DNA of 64,000 nucleotides, from contig NZ_JACIJO010000006.1 of assembly GCF_014206875.1 (NCBI RefSeq), positions 62,001 through 126,000 on the forward strand. The letters run 5' to 3'. Below are positions 8,842 to 17,738 of the stretch, piece after piece. Below the pieces are notes generated by a model, which saw only the letters and a program-made list of their open reading frames with translations, was not told the origin of the DNA and ran no database searches. The stretch is from Algoriphagus iocasae (GTDB lineage Bacteria > Bacteroidota > Bacteroidia > Cytophagales > Cyclobacteriaceae). Numbering within the stretch: position 1 is the first letter of the stretch; each line of letters begins with the position of its first letter. A program made the position numbers and the translations under genes.

Positions 8842-10361
8842 GGCCAAGTCGTGGTAAAGGAAGTGCTTTTTGCTGCGATCTGTAAATCGATCTCTCCTCC
8901 GTGTTTTTCAATGATTTTTTTGACGTAATAAAGACCAATTCCAAAGCCTTTTACATCATGAAGATTTCCTTGCGGAATGCGGTAAAATTGTTCGAAAATC
9001 CGTTCTTTTTGCCCTGAGGATATTTTTCCTCCATTATCCCAAATCTTAATTTTGGTTTTATTGCTTTGATCCAGACTGATTTTTATCTGATCACCACCAT
9101 ATTTGATGGCATTGTCCAGCAGGTTAGAAATTACATTTTCGAAGTGAAAAGAGTCCACCAAAATCGGATGAATCTGAGCTGGGACCTGCAGTTCGATTTC
9201 TTTCTCTGGTGCCAAAGTCTGGTACTTTTGAAGCAGGCTTCGGAGGATCGGTTCAGGGTCAATTTCTTCCATTCTCAGCATCAATTGCTCCGAATCCAAG
9301 GTGGCGGTTTCCAGTAACTTCTCCACCATCAGGTTCAGTTTGTGCAACTGCATTTTTGAAATCCCCAAATATCGCTTGTTCTTTTCAGGGTCGTTTGTCG
9401 GGTTAAACTGCTCGATTCCTTCGATCGCCGAAAGGGTGGTCGCAATAGGGGTTTTGAATTCGTGGGTGATGTTAGAGATCAGGTCTTGCTTGATTTCTGC
9501 TACTTCTTTTTGATTTTTTATCGTCTGGTAGAGATAGTAGAAAGCATAAGAAATGATCATTAAAAAGATCAAAGAAGTCAAAATCTCGAAGATTCCTCTT
9601 TTGAGAATATTGAGTGCAGTGTTTTCAAAATACAATTCTAATTTTTGTCCCCTTGGCAAGAAAGTAGAATTAGAAACAGTTTTAAAAGGCATTTGCTCCA
9701 AGGCCGGATAATTATAGGAACCAGCGATGGTGTCTTTTTCGAAATGCAACATTCCATAATCTATGCTGATCCCTTTTCGGTCCAAATCTGCTTGAAACAG
9801 TTCATTGATTTTATTGAAATTCAATGAATCACGAGTGATCGAAATGATAATCGTATTGGTCAAAGCTTTGAGTCTGTGAATGCTGTCCGCCGATTCCAAT
9901 CCTCGAAAAATGTTGATGTGATTTACCTCATCCACTGCCATGTTTTTCAGCGAATCAAAACTCAGTTTTGGAATAAAATCAAAATCGCCAATTGAATCTC
10001 CAGTGGACAAAGAAGCTCTAAGAGAATCAAATCCTTCTGCCGATTCCAATGTTCTCAGAATCATTTTGCTCTTTCCTATTCTTTTAAAAAAGCTTCCTTT
10101 GATGCTATCGGTGTCAACTGAGTCTGGGATAGTAACGGTGCTTGTTTTAGGAGTGGATTCGGTAAAGGTGAAAACATCAGTTTTTGCCAAATCAGCAAAA
10201 TAGGCTTCCAAAGCATTGTCTAAACTCAACTGGATATCACTGATTAGCTGATCCTCAATTTGATGAAATTGAGAGATGTTTCGGTAAATCTGCACAGCGA
10301 TGCTGATCACCAAAGTGAACCCGATAAGGATACCAATACGCTTGAATTGCAGCTTTTTCAC
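8838..10361 (-). CDS. Sensor histidine kinase
   Basis: A 507-residue membrane sensor kinase. Transmembrane helix 1 is about residues 9-27, followed by a periplasmic domain of roughly 230 residues with no family I recognise, helix 2 at 257-279, and a HisKA domain with phospho-acceptor His300 in SNITHEFKTPIA. The C-terminal ATPase domain has its N box (NLLDNAIKYG) and G boxes (IWDNGG, GFGIGLYYV). The start is GTG; an in-frame stop lies a few codons upstream, leaving no ATG option. It overlaps the response regulator by four bases. It is transcribed divergently from the GLPGLI/receptor pair, which it probably controls (inference from gene order). Confidence 0.92.
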   Translation of the reverse strand: MKKLQFKRIGILIGFTLVISIAVQIYRNISQFHQIEDQLISDIQLSLDNALEAYFADLAKTDVFTFTESTPKTSTVTIPDSVDTDSIKGSFFKRIGKSKMILRTLESAEGFDSLRASLSTGDSIGDFDFIPKLSFDSLKNMAVDEVNHINIFRGLESADSIHRLKALTNTIIISITRDSLNFNKINELFQADLDRKGISIDYGMLHFEKDTIAGSYNYPALEQMPFKTVSNSTFLPRGQKLELYFENTALNILKRGIFEILTSLIFLMIISYAFYYLYQTIKNQKEVAEIKQDLISNITHEFKTPIATTLSAIEGIEQFNPTNDPEKNKRYLGISKMQLHKLNLMVEKLLETATLDSEQLMLRMEEIDPEPILRSLLQKYQTLAPEKEIELQVPAQIHPILVDSFHFENVISNLLDNAIKYGGDQIKISLDQSNKTKIKIWDNGGKISSGQKERIFEQFYRIPQGNLHDVKGFGIGLYYVKKIIEKHGGEIDLQIAAKSTSFTTTWP

Positions 10362-10399
10362 GATGCTAAATTAGGAGCATAGAAATTGAAAACCTGAAT

Positions 10400-10425
10400 G
10401 TTAACACACGTTAACACTGGTTAAC
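10400..10425. promoter_or_regulatory. Three GTTAAC direct repeats at exact 10-bp spacing: candidate response-regulator operator
   Basis: GTTAAC occurs at 10400, 10410 and 10420, each copy starting ten bases after the last, and the first two continue as GTTAACAC. The array lies in the 112-bp divergent region between the kinase/regulator operon and the GLPGLI gene, about 50 bases upstream of the latter's start. OmpR-family regulators bind such in-phase direct repeats. That this regulator binds here is inference. Confidence 0.6.
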
Positions 10426-10473
10426 TCAGCTGTTTAGGCCGATTTTAGTTCTTTGTAGCAAAGAAAGATAACT

Positions 10474-11304
10474 ATGAAAACCAAAATTTTACTACTCGGA
10501 TTTATTGTTTTAATGGCTTTTGTCGGAACGACGAATGCTCAAGGATTGACTGGAAGAGCTTACTATAAGTCTTCATCAAGTTTCAAGTTTTCCATGGATA
10601 GCTCCAAAATGGCTCCAGAGGCAATGGCAGATATTCAACGCCAGTTGAAAAAGCAAATGGAAAAAGAGTATGTACTGACTTTCACACAAGGGGAATCGAA
10701 TTGGAAACAAGCAGAGAGTTTGGGGTCTGGCCCAGCTTCAGCTTCTTCTGGTGGAGCGACAATCGTCATCAACACCGGCAGCAGCGACTTGGTTTTGTAT
10801 AAAAACCTAGCCGATCAAAAATATCTTGAAGAAAAGGATCTGATGGGAAAAGAATTTTTGGTCAATGATAAATTGAATAGTTACGATTGGGAATTGTCGG
10901 ATGAAACCAAAACCATTGGGAATTACACCTGTCAAAAAGCAACCTATTCGAAAATTGTAGACTCCAAGCGCTTTTCCACAGGAATGGAAGAAATGGAATC
11001 TGTAAAAGACACAGTGCTTATCGAAGCTTGGTACACCCCGCAAATTCCTGTCAGCCATGGACCTTCAGAGTATTGGGGATTACCAGGATTGATTTTGGAA
11101 CTTCATAATGCTGGATCTACCCTAATCTGCGAAAAAATTGTCCTGAATCCTGAGGAGAAAGTAGAGATTCAAATTCCCAATAAAGGGAAGGAAATGAGCA
11201 GTGCAGATTATCGAGCTTTGGCAGAGGAAAAGATGCAGGATATGATGAAAAAATACCAAGGAAAGCCGGGAGAGAATCAGATGGTTATCAAAATCGGGAA
11301 TTAA
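10474..11304 (+). CDS. GLPGLI family protein
   Basis: A 276-residue secreted protein with a signal peptide (cleavage after NAQ, residue 23). It contains the family signature GLPGLI at residues 202-207 (EYWGLPGLILEL), preceded by the typical IEAWYTPQIPVSHGP. The family is found in Bacteroidota and is usually encoded next to an outer-membrane TonB-type receptor, as here (receptor start 32 bases downstream). Its biochemical role is not established. A low-complexity Ser/Gly/Ala stretch lies around residues 83-94. It probably shares a transcript with the receptor and responds to the divergent two-component system. Confidence 0.92.
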   Translation: MKTKILLLGFIVLMAFVGTTNAQGLTGRAYYKSSSSFKFSMDSSKMAPEAMADIQRQLKKQMEKEYVLTFTQGESNWKQAESLGSGPASASSGGATIVINTGSSDLVLYKNLADQKYLEEKDLMGKEFLVNDKLNSYDWELSDETKTIGNYTCQKATYSKIVDSKRFSTGMEEMESVKDTVLIEAWYTPQIPVSHGPSEYWGLPGLILELHNAGSTLICEKIVLNPEEKVEIQIPNKGKEMSSADYRALAEEKMQDMMKKYQGKPGENQMVIKIGN

Positions 11305-11336
11305 TAAACCGCTAAAATCAAGAAAACTAAACCAAC

Positions 11337-14021
11337 ATGAAATTGATTTTTAGGGTTTTTGTAGGAGTAATTCTACTGAGTTTGATGTCTTTTTCCGGCT
11401 TTTCCCAGACGAAGAATTTTGTAGGGCAAGTTTTGGATTCCTTAAATCATCCTATCAGTTACGCCAATGTGGTGGCTGTCAATCAAAGCACCCAGAAGAT
11501 CGGCGCTTTTGCAATCACCAATGCGGAAGGGCGATTTAAACTAGCTTTGGTTCCAGGTTCAGAATATTTGATTCGAATCTCATTTGTAGGGTATAAGCAG
11601 TTTGAAAGAGTGTTTACAGAATGGTCTCCTGACGAGCCTATTCAAGTGGTTTTGTCCACTGATGAAACCATGCTGGATCAGGTAGAGGTGGTAACAGAAT
11701 TGCCAGTAACGATGCAGGGAGACACGCTAACCTATAAAACAGATGCTTTCACCACCGGAACAGAAAGAAAGCTCAAAGATGTTTTGGAGAAACTTCCGGG
11801 ATTTGAAGTGGATGAAGATGGGGGAGTAAAAGTTCAGGGAAAGACAGTGGATAAAGTCATGGTAGATGGGAAGAATTTTTTTGACGGAGACACCAAATTG
11901 GCCACTAAAAACTTGCCTGCAAATGCAGTGGATCGCGTTCAGGTACTAAAAAATTTCAATGAAGTTTCTCCGATTCGAGGTCTGGATAATGACGAATCTT
12001 TGGCATTGAATATTCAACTGAAAGATGGAAAGAAAAGGATGGTTTTTGGGGATTTGCAAGCTGGAGGAGGTCCAAAAGAAAGGTATTTGGGACATGCCAA
12101 TGCTTTTTATTATTCCCCAAAACTTAATCTGAATTTAATCGCAGATGCAAATAATGTCGGGGAGCTTCCTTTCACCTTACAAGACTATTTCCGGTTTAGT
12201 GGAGGAATGTCAGGCCTAGGAAGTAGAACAGGTTCTTCTATTTCCCTCAGTGGGGAAGATATGGGGATTCCAATGGCGCAACGAAATAATGCGGCATCCT
12301 TAGAAACTGCATTGGGAGCGTTTAATTTAAATTACCATCCAAGTTCTAAATGGAGGCATTCTGGGTTTATTATCGGGTCAACTTCTGAGAATAAGCTGGG
12401 TAGCAATTCTCAGCGTACCTATCTGCGAAATGATGAAAATAACCAGGAAAATCTGAGTACAGCCAGTACTGTAGAGAACGCCTCTGGATTGATGAAATAT
12501 GCTTTGACCTATACTCCTAGAGAGGAAACCTATGTGAAATACTCGGTCTTTGGCAAAATGTCTGATATCCAAAATAGAAATATCATGGATTCTGATTTTG
12601 GAAATTTTAGACAGCAAATCAATAATCTCCAATCAAGAAGACCTTACAGCATTCAGCAAAAAGCAGAATGGTATCATGCTCCTTCGGAAAAAAGGGTTTT
12701 TTCGATGGAACTCAACTGGGAGAAAAAGTATCAGGATCCGCTGTATGATTTGACTACGAATCAGAAACCATTTGTAGGATTACTTCCGGTGATGGATAGC
12801 GAGTCTTACCGGTTTTTACAACAGCAAGAAGTTCATTCGAGGACTTTAGAGGGGTCCTTTAACTATTATCATATTCTCAATGCCACCAATCACTTGAATT
12901 GGAATTTAGGATATACCAATACCAGACAGGATATGATTTCCGGTTTGAATCAGATTTTGCCAGACTCTGAGAATTCTTTTTCAGAATTTTCTAATGACAA
13001 TCGTTTTGGAATTCAGGACGCGTATTTGGGAATGACTTATAAAACCAAATGGAAGGATTTAATATTGAGTCCATCGGTTTTTGCTCATCGTTATGCATGG
13101 CAGGATATCCAGTTTGAAAACCAAAGAGATACCGAAAAGTTTCTGTTCTTGCCTGGTATGTATGCCAAATGGGCTATTAAATCAAACCGGTCTTTGGTTT
13201 ACAGATTCCAGCAAACAGCGAGTTTTATGGATGTGCAGAAGCTTGCCGAAGGGTTTGTTATTCAAGACTACAATTCCATTTTTACTGGTAACAGGATGTT
13301 GGATAATGGCTTGTTTTCCAATCATTCACTTTACTATACCCATTATGATTTCTTCTCATCCCTGAATATGTATGGGACTGTAAATTGGCAGCGAAAGAAA
13401 AATGATATTGTAAATACCACGGATTTTCAAGGCATTAATCGGTTTTTGACAGTAATGAATATTGAGCCGGTGAATGAGACCTTGAATGGGAATTTCAATG
13501 TGGATAAGAAATTCAACACCTTCAAAATGAGTGCAAGTGGAGGTTGGAATTCATTCACTACCAATAACCTGATCAATGATGAGGTCAATCAGAACAAGCA
13601 ATTCTCGCAGAATTATCAGTTGAAAGGGACTACTACCTTTTTCAAAAAAGTAGAGGTCGATTTGAGTTATACATTTGCGACCAATAAATACCAAGGTCAG
13701 AGCACTCAAAACACTTTCAATACCCATACTCCAAAAATCGAAGTAGACTGGGATATTTGGAAGGGATTAAAACTAAATGCGGACTACGCACTGAATACCT
13801 ATAATAACAAGGGCTCTGGAACTCAAAGTGAATTTGATTTTCTAAATGCTTTTTTGAGTTATCAAGGAAAATCAAGCCCTTGGGAGTTTAGAGTTTCTGT
13901 TTGGAATATCTTAGACACCCGATCCATCCGTAGAGATAGCTTTACAGATAACCTGATTAGTACCTATTCTTATTTGGTTCAACCTAGGTATGGTTTACTG
14001 ACAATCAAGTGGGATTTGTAA
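11337..14021 (+). CDS. Outer-membrane TonB-dependent receptor-like protein paired with GLPGLI
   Basis: An 894-residue protein with a signal peptide (end near GFSQ, residue 24), a carboxypeptidase-regulatory-like beta-sandwich (about 27-110, VGQVLDSLNHPISYANVV), a plug-like region (about 115-235, including LEKLPGFEVDEDGGVKVQGK and VDGKNFFDGD) and a long beta-barrel to the C-terminus. The plug motif VMVDGKNFF is characteristic of the receptors that accompany GLPGLI proteins. Its ligand is unknown. It is the second gene of the presumed operon and ends at a perfect 17-bp hairpin terminator. Length is typical. Confidence 0.87.
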   Translation: MKLIFRVFVGVILLSLMSFSGFSQTKNFVGQVLDSLNHPISYANVVAVNQSTQKIGAFAITNAEGRFKLALVPGSEYLIRISFVGYKQFERVFTEWSPDEPIQVVLSTDETMLDQVEVVTELPVTMQGDTLTYKTDAFTTGTERKLKDVLEKLPGFEVDEDGGVKVQGKTVDKVMVDGKNFFDGDTKLATKNLPANAVDRVQVLKNFNEVSPIRGLDNDESLALNIQLKDGKKRMVFGDLQAGGGPKERYLGHANAFYYSPKLNLNLIADANNVGELPFTLQDYFRFSGGMSGLGSRTGSSISLSGEDMGIPMAQRNNAASLETALGAFNLNYHPSSKWRHSGFIIGSTSENKLGSNSQRTYLRNDENNQENLSTASTVENASGLMKYALTYTPREETYVKYSVFGKMSDIQNRNIMDSDFGNFRQQINNLQSRRPYSIQQKAEWYHAPSEKRVFSMELNWEKKYQDPLYDLTTNQKPFVGLLPVMDSESYRFLQQQEVHSRTLEGSFNYYHILNATNHLNWNLGYTNTRQDMISGLNQILPDSENSFSEFSNDNRFGIQDAYLGMTYKTKWKDLILSPSVFAHRYAWQDIQFENQRDTEKFLFLPGMYAKWAIKSNRSLVYRFQQTASFMDVQKLAEGFVIQDYNSIFTGNRMLDNGLFSNHSLYYTHYDFFSSLNMYGTVNWQRKKNDIVNTTDFQGINRFLTVMNIEPVNETLNGNFNVDKKFNTFKMSASGGWNSFTTNNLINDEVNQNKQFSQNYQLKGTTTFFKKVEVDLSYTFATNKYQGQSTQNTFNTHTPKIEVDWDIWKGLKLNADYALNTYNNKGSGTQSEFDFLNAFLSYQGKSSPWEFRVSVWNILDTRSIRRDSFTDNLISTYSYLVQPRYGLLTIKWDL

Positions 14022-14066
14022 AATAATAAAGGAGCTTGTTAGAATATCAAGCTCCTTTATTATTTA
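14022..14066 (+). terminator. Perfect 17-bp hairpin terminator
   Basis: Bases 14022-14038 pair without mismatch with 14048-14064 around a 9-base loop (14039-14047), directly after the receptor stop codon. The AT-rich lower stem supplies the T tract on both strands. Confidence 0.8.
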
Positions 14067-14167
14067 ATTCGAGACATTTTTCTTGCATCATCTTTTTTGG
14101 CTCGGGTTTATTTTTCGATTAACTTAATGAGTACCAAATTTTTATTCATCCACCAAACCCTGATTTC

Positions 14168-15265
14168 ATGAAACTAATTACCAGAAGAGATTCTATCAAA
14201 GGTATTACTCTAGCAACCGGAGCCAGCTTGATTTCCCCTTTTTCTATTTTCGGTAAAACCCGAAAAAAAGATAAACTGGGTGTTGCACTTGTTGGGTTAG
14301 GATATTATAGCACAGATCTTTTGTCTCCGGCACTCCAACAAACCGAAAATTGTTATTTGGCTGGCATTGTGACAGGTACGCCATCAAAAATCCCTGTTTG
14401 GAGAGGGAAATATAATATCCCTCAAGGCAATGTTTATAATTATGAGAATTTCGATTCCATTGCGGATAATCCAGAAATAGATGTGGTCTATGTCGTTTTA
14501 CCCCCTTCCATGCATAAAGAATATGTAATCCGAGCTGCCAAAGCTGGGAAGCATGTTTGGTGTGAAAAACCCATGGCAGTTACTGCAGAGGAATGTCAAG
14601 CGATGATTGATGCCTGTAACGAAAATGGCGTGAAGTTATCGATTGGTTACCGATGTCAGCACGAGCCAAATACGATGGCGTATCAAGATATAGTAGATAA
14701 TAAAAAATTGGGGAATGTATTAAACGTGGACTGCGCAGCAGGATATCGTGAGGGAAGAACGGACCATTGGAAGCAGAAACGTGAAATGGGGGGCGGTGTA
14801 ATTTATGATATGGGGGTATATTCGATCCAAGGGGCAAGGTTAGGGACAGGCATGGAGCCAATCGCTGTTAAAGCTGCAAAAGTATGGGCAGAGCGACCAG
14901 AAATCTACAAGGATGGATTAGGGGAAGTGGTGGAAGCACAGCTTGAGTTTCCAAACAATGTAATGGCGACCATCAAAACTTCGTTTTTTGAGAATACAAA
15001 CTTCCTAAACATCCAGTGCGAAAAGGGTAAGATAGAAATAGCTCCTTTCTCAGGATATAATGGCAACAAAGGGAAAAGTCCATTAGGAGAAATTAATTTT
15101 CCTTACCAAGTTCCTAGTCAACAGGCATATCAAATGGATCGCGATGCCAAGTCCATTTTGGATGATCAACCAGTCTTAGTGCCTGGAGAAGAAGGATTGA
15201 GAGATATCCGAATTGTGCAGGCAATTTTGAAATCTGCTGAGACAGGCATGCGAGTAGCACTCTGA
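14168..15265 (+). CDS. Tat-exported Gfo/Idh/MocA family oxidoreductase
   Basis: A 365-residue NAD(P)-dependent sugar oxidoreductase. The N-terminus has a twin-arginine motif (TRRDSIK, residues 5-11) and a hydrophobic stretch, implying export of the folded, cofactor-loaded enzyme, as known for glucose-fructose oxidoreductase. The Rossmann motif is VALVGLGYYS (about residue 40), the family signature is WCEKPMAV (about 135), and the C-terminal domain has the GGGVIYDMGVYSIQ stretch that carries the catalytic His/Asp region in relatives. It stands alone, flanked by a terminator on each side. A role in periplasmic sugar redox chemistry alongside the GMC dehydrogenase is plausible but not shown. Confidence 0.87.
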   Translation: MKLITRRDSIKGITLATGASLISPFSIFGKTRKKDKLGVALVGLGYYSTDLLSPALQQTENCYLAGIVTGTPSKIPVWRGKYNIPQGNVYNYENFDSIADNPEIDVVYVVLPPSMHKEYVIRAAKAGKHVWCEKPMAVTAEECQAMIDACNENGVKLSIGYRCQHEPNTMAYQDIVDNKKLGNVLNVDCAAGYREGRTDHWKQKREMGGGVIYDMGVYSIQGARLGTGMEPIAVKAAKVWAERPEIYKDGLGEVVEAQLEFPNNVMATIKTSFFENTNFLNIQCEKGKIEIAPFSGYNGNKGKSPLGEINFPYQVPSQQAYQMDRDAKSILDDQPVLVPGEEGLRDIRIVQAILKSAETGMRVAL

Positions 15266-15293
15266 TTTTTCATAGAAACTGAAAAGAGTAAAG

Positions 15294-15324
15294 CCGGCTT
15301 CATTCAAATGAAGCCGGTTTTTTT
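15294..15324 (+). terminator. Intrinsic terminator after the Gfo/Idh/MocA gene
   Basis: The stem 15294-15302 pairs with 15309-15317 (GC-rich) and is followed by seven T residues at 15318-15324. Confidence 0.85.
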
Positions 15325-15522
15325 AATAACTAAGAATAATACAATGGTTGATTAAAAAATTATATTTAACTTATTAAACCATAAAAAACTGCATTTCAAA
15401 TAGTTAAAACTGTTTTTAGGTAGAAGTATTTTTTGAATTTACTCCAGTTTAGATTTTTTTAAGACTGAAGTTGAATTCATTCCATGTATTTGAAATTTAT
15501 TTTCCACCAATATAGATTAGGA

Positions 15523-16506
15523 ATGAAAAGAGTTTTGAAATTTTTCGGTTGGATGGTTGGCGTTATTGTCATCATCGTTTTGTGTTTTGTGGGCTTTGTT
15601 CTCCTCAAATGGGATCAGAAGTATGATGCACCATATCCTGAATTAGCGGCCAGCTCGGATTCTACCTTGATTGCAAGGGGAAAATACCTTGTTTATGGAC
15701 CTGCTCATTGCGCTGGATGCCATAACACTGCGGAGCGATCGCTTGAAGTAGATAATGGGAAAGATCTTTTACTGATAGGCGGAGCTGAATTTGTATTTGA
15801 GCCTGGAGTCATCAGATCTAGAAACCTTACTCCAGATTTGGAAACGGGAATAGGGAAGCTGACAGATGGAGAAGTGGCTCGAGTAATGAGAAATTCGATA
15901 GGAGCTGATGGCCGACCCATATTTCCTTTGATGCCATTTCAGAATATGTCTGATGAAGATGTCGTTGCGATTTTATCTTATTTGAGATCTCAAGAGCCCG
16001 TCAATCATTTTGTGAAGCCTACAGAATATAGTTTTATGGGCAAAGCTGTTCTAGCTTTTGGCTTGATAAAGCCAGAAGGGCCTTCGGGAACCCCACCAAA
16101 ATCTATAGCAATTGAGCCATCAGAAGTTTATGGGAAATACTTGGCTAATTCAGTAGCCAATTGTGTGGGTTGTCACTCCCCAAGAGACCTAATGAGTGGT
16201 GAGTTTATAGGACCAAAATTCAGCAGAGGATTGGAGTTTGAAGAAGCGCCAGGAGCTAATTTTATTACTCCCAATTTAACGCCGGATCCAGAAACCGGAA
16301 TAATTGCAGATTGGTCTGAAGATGCTTTTGTGGCTAGGTTTAGAGCTGGAAGATTATATGAACATTCCCCCATGCCTTGGGGCAGTTTTGCTAGAATGAC
16401 AGATGTAGATTTAAGAGCTATCTATCGCTATTTGATGGCTTTAGAACCAGTGTCTAATAAGGTGGAAAAAACCCAATACATGCTAGAAGTGAATCCTGTA
16501 AATTAA
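15523..16506 (+). CDS. Dihaem c-type cytochrome, membrane anchored
   Basis: A protein of about 327 residues with an N-terminal membrane anchor (residues 8-30) and two haem c sites: C63-AG-C66-H67 and C214-VG-C217-H218. Candidate axial Met residues lie in FPLMPFQNMSDEDV and SPMPWGSFARMTD. Two cytochrome c domains in tandem resemble the cytochrome subunits that accept electrons from GMC-type or PQQ dehydrogenases. I chose the ATG at 15523 (MKRVLKFFGW) because it gives a conventional anchor; an in-frame ATG at 15484 would add 13 residues. The 3' end is seven bases from that of the convergent Gfo/Idh gene, with no hairpin between them. Partnership with the dehydrogenase at 2613 is speculative, given the 11-kb distance. 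Confidence 0.87.
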   Translation: MKRVLKFFGWMVGVIVIIVLCFVGFVLLKWDQKYDAPYPELAASSDSTLIARGKYLVYGPAHCAGCHNTAERSLEVDNGKDLLLIGGAEFVFEPGVIRSRNLTPDLETGIGKLTDGEVARVMRNSIGADGRPIFPLMPFQNMSDEDVVAILSYLRSQEPVNHFVKPTEYSFMGKAVLAFGLIKPEGPSGTPPKSIAIEPSEVYGKYLANSVANCVGCHSPRDLMSGEFIGPKFSRGLEFEEAPGANFITPNLTPDPETGIIADWSEDAFVARFRAGRLYEHSPMPWGSFARMTDVDLRAIYRYLMALEPVSNKVEKTQYMLEVNPVN

Positions 16507-16513
16507 GAAATTG

Positions 16514-17608
16514 CTATTTCAGGAAAACGGTCTTATGTGTATTAGAACTTTCTACTGCAGCTTCCAGGATTTCTACGACGATTTGATTGTTTTCTAAGGA
16601 ACTTAAATCAAATGGTGAAAGTGTTATTTCTCCTCTAATCACTGATTTGAAGAATGTGAAAGGATCATCAAACGGTGCTTCTCTTTTTTCAAACTTTAAA
16701 GTTTCTTCATCAAATCCATCATAGCCTTCTGCCATTCTTATTCTTAATGTTTTTCCATTATCAGCAAAAAGAGCACCTGTCAATCCATAGATTTCCATGT
16801 CTTTTCTGCCTATAGGCCAGTTCCAGGATGGTTCTAAAATAACCTGTGAATCTTCATAAGTAAGGATTATTGTGGCATCATCATCTACTTTTGGGTTGTT
16901 TTCTGGTTGTAATTGCTGAGTAACTGCAGTGACTGAGATGGGGCGTTTCCCCTCGTGAAGCCAAGTAGATAGATTCGCACCATAGCAACCAAAATCGATA
17001 ATGGCACCACCACCATTTAATTTTGGATCTGTCAACCATTCTAGAAACTCAGAACTGACATTGATCTTTTTTGGGCCACGATGACCATCCCTTACAATAA
17101 GTTTTCTCATGGGACCAATTGCACCTTCAGAAAGAATTTCTTGGGCTTTTTCTACCGATGGATACCATGTAGTTTCATAGTTAGTAATCAGATGGATTTG
17201 GTGCTTTTTGGCTAATGCAGCCATTTTTTCAGCATGGTCTACACTAACTGCCAAAGGCTTTTCTACCATCACATGAATGCCTTTTGGAGCTGCAGCTTCT
17301 ACTACAGACAAATGATCAAAAATATTTCCAAAGGCAGTTACAGCTTCTGGTTTAGTTGCAATCAGCATTTCCTCCAAATCATCAAAAACCAAGTCCATAG
17401 AAATTCCATATTGACTCGTTAATCGCTCTGCCAGTTCTTTATTCGACTCTGCAATACCGACAATTTCAATATCATCTCTTTTGTCAGCATCCAAAATCCA
17501 CCCGACATGCCCATGAGTCAACCCTGCGACGCCAACTCTAAGTTTCTGCTGACAAAATGCCTGAAAACTCATCAGAAAAATCAATGTAATTAGCGTGCTG
17601 CGTTTCAT
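16514..17608 (-). CDS. Gfo/Idh/MocA family oxidoreductase with a Sec-type signal peptide
   Basis: A 364-residue NAD(P)-binding oxidoreductase: Rossmann motif LRVGVAGLTHGHVG from about residue 23, family signature MVEKPLAVS (about 135) and a C-terminal alpha/beta domain with NGGGAIIDFGCYG. The first 20 residues (hydrophobic stretch ending FQAFCQ) look like a Sec signal with no twin-arginine motif. This is odd for an enzyme needing a dinucleotide cofactor, because the periplasm has no free NAD(P). It is convergent with the cytochrome gene, separated by seven bases. A cytoplasmic enzyme with a hydrophobic N-terminus is the alternative. Confidence 0.85.
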   Translation of the reverse strand: MKRSTLITLIFLMSFQAFCQQKLRVGVAGLTHGHVGWILDADKRDDIEIVGIAESNKELAERLTSQYGISMDLVFDDLEEMLIATKPEAVTAFGNIFDHLSVVEAAAPKGIHVMVEKPLAVSVDHAEKMAALAKKHQIHLITNYETTWYPSVEKAQEILSEGAIGPMRKLIVRDGHRGPKKINVSSEFLEWLTDPKLNGGGAIIDFGCYGANLSTWLHEGKRPISVTAVTQQLQPENNPKVDDDATIILTYEDSQVILEPSWNWPIGRKDMEIYGLTGALFADNGKTLRIRMAEGYDGFDEETLKFEKREAPFDDPFTFFKSVIRGEITLSPFDLSSLENNQIVVEILEAAVESSNTHKTVFLK

Positions 17609-17738
17609 AGGATAGGTGTTTTGGGAAATGGAATTTCAATTTATTGGAATAAAATGAGTAGAAAAATTTGATCATCAGCTAAAGTCAAAAAATCTAATTG
17701 GAAATTCTTTAGATTTAAGAATACCAAACTCTAATTAC

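Noticed and set aside
8842..8847. TTG start two codons upstream of the response regulator ATG
   Set aside because: The ATG at 8841 gives the standard ATGA overlap with the kinase stop.
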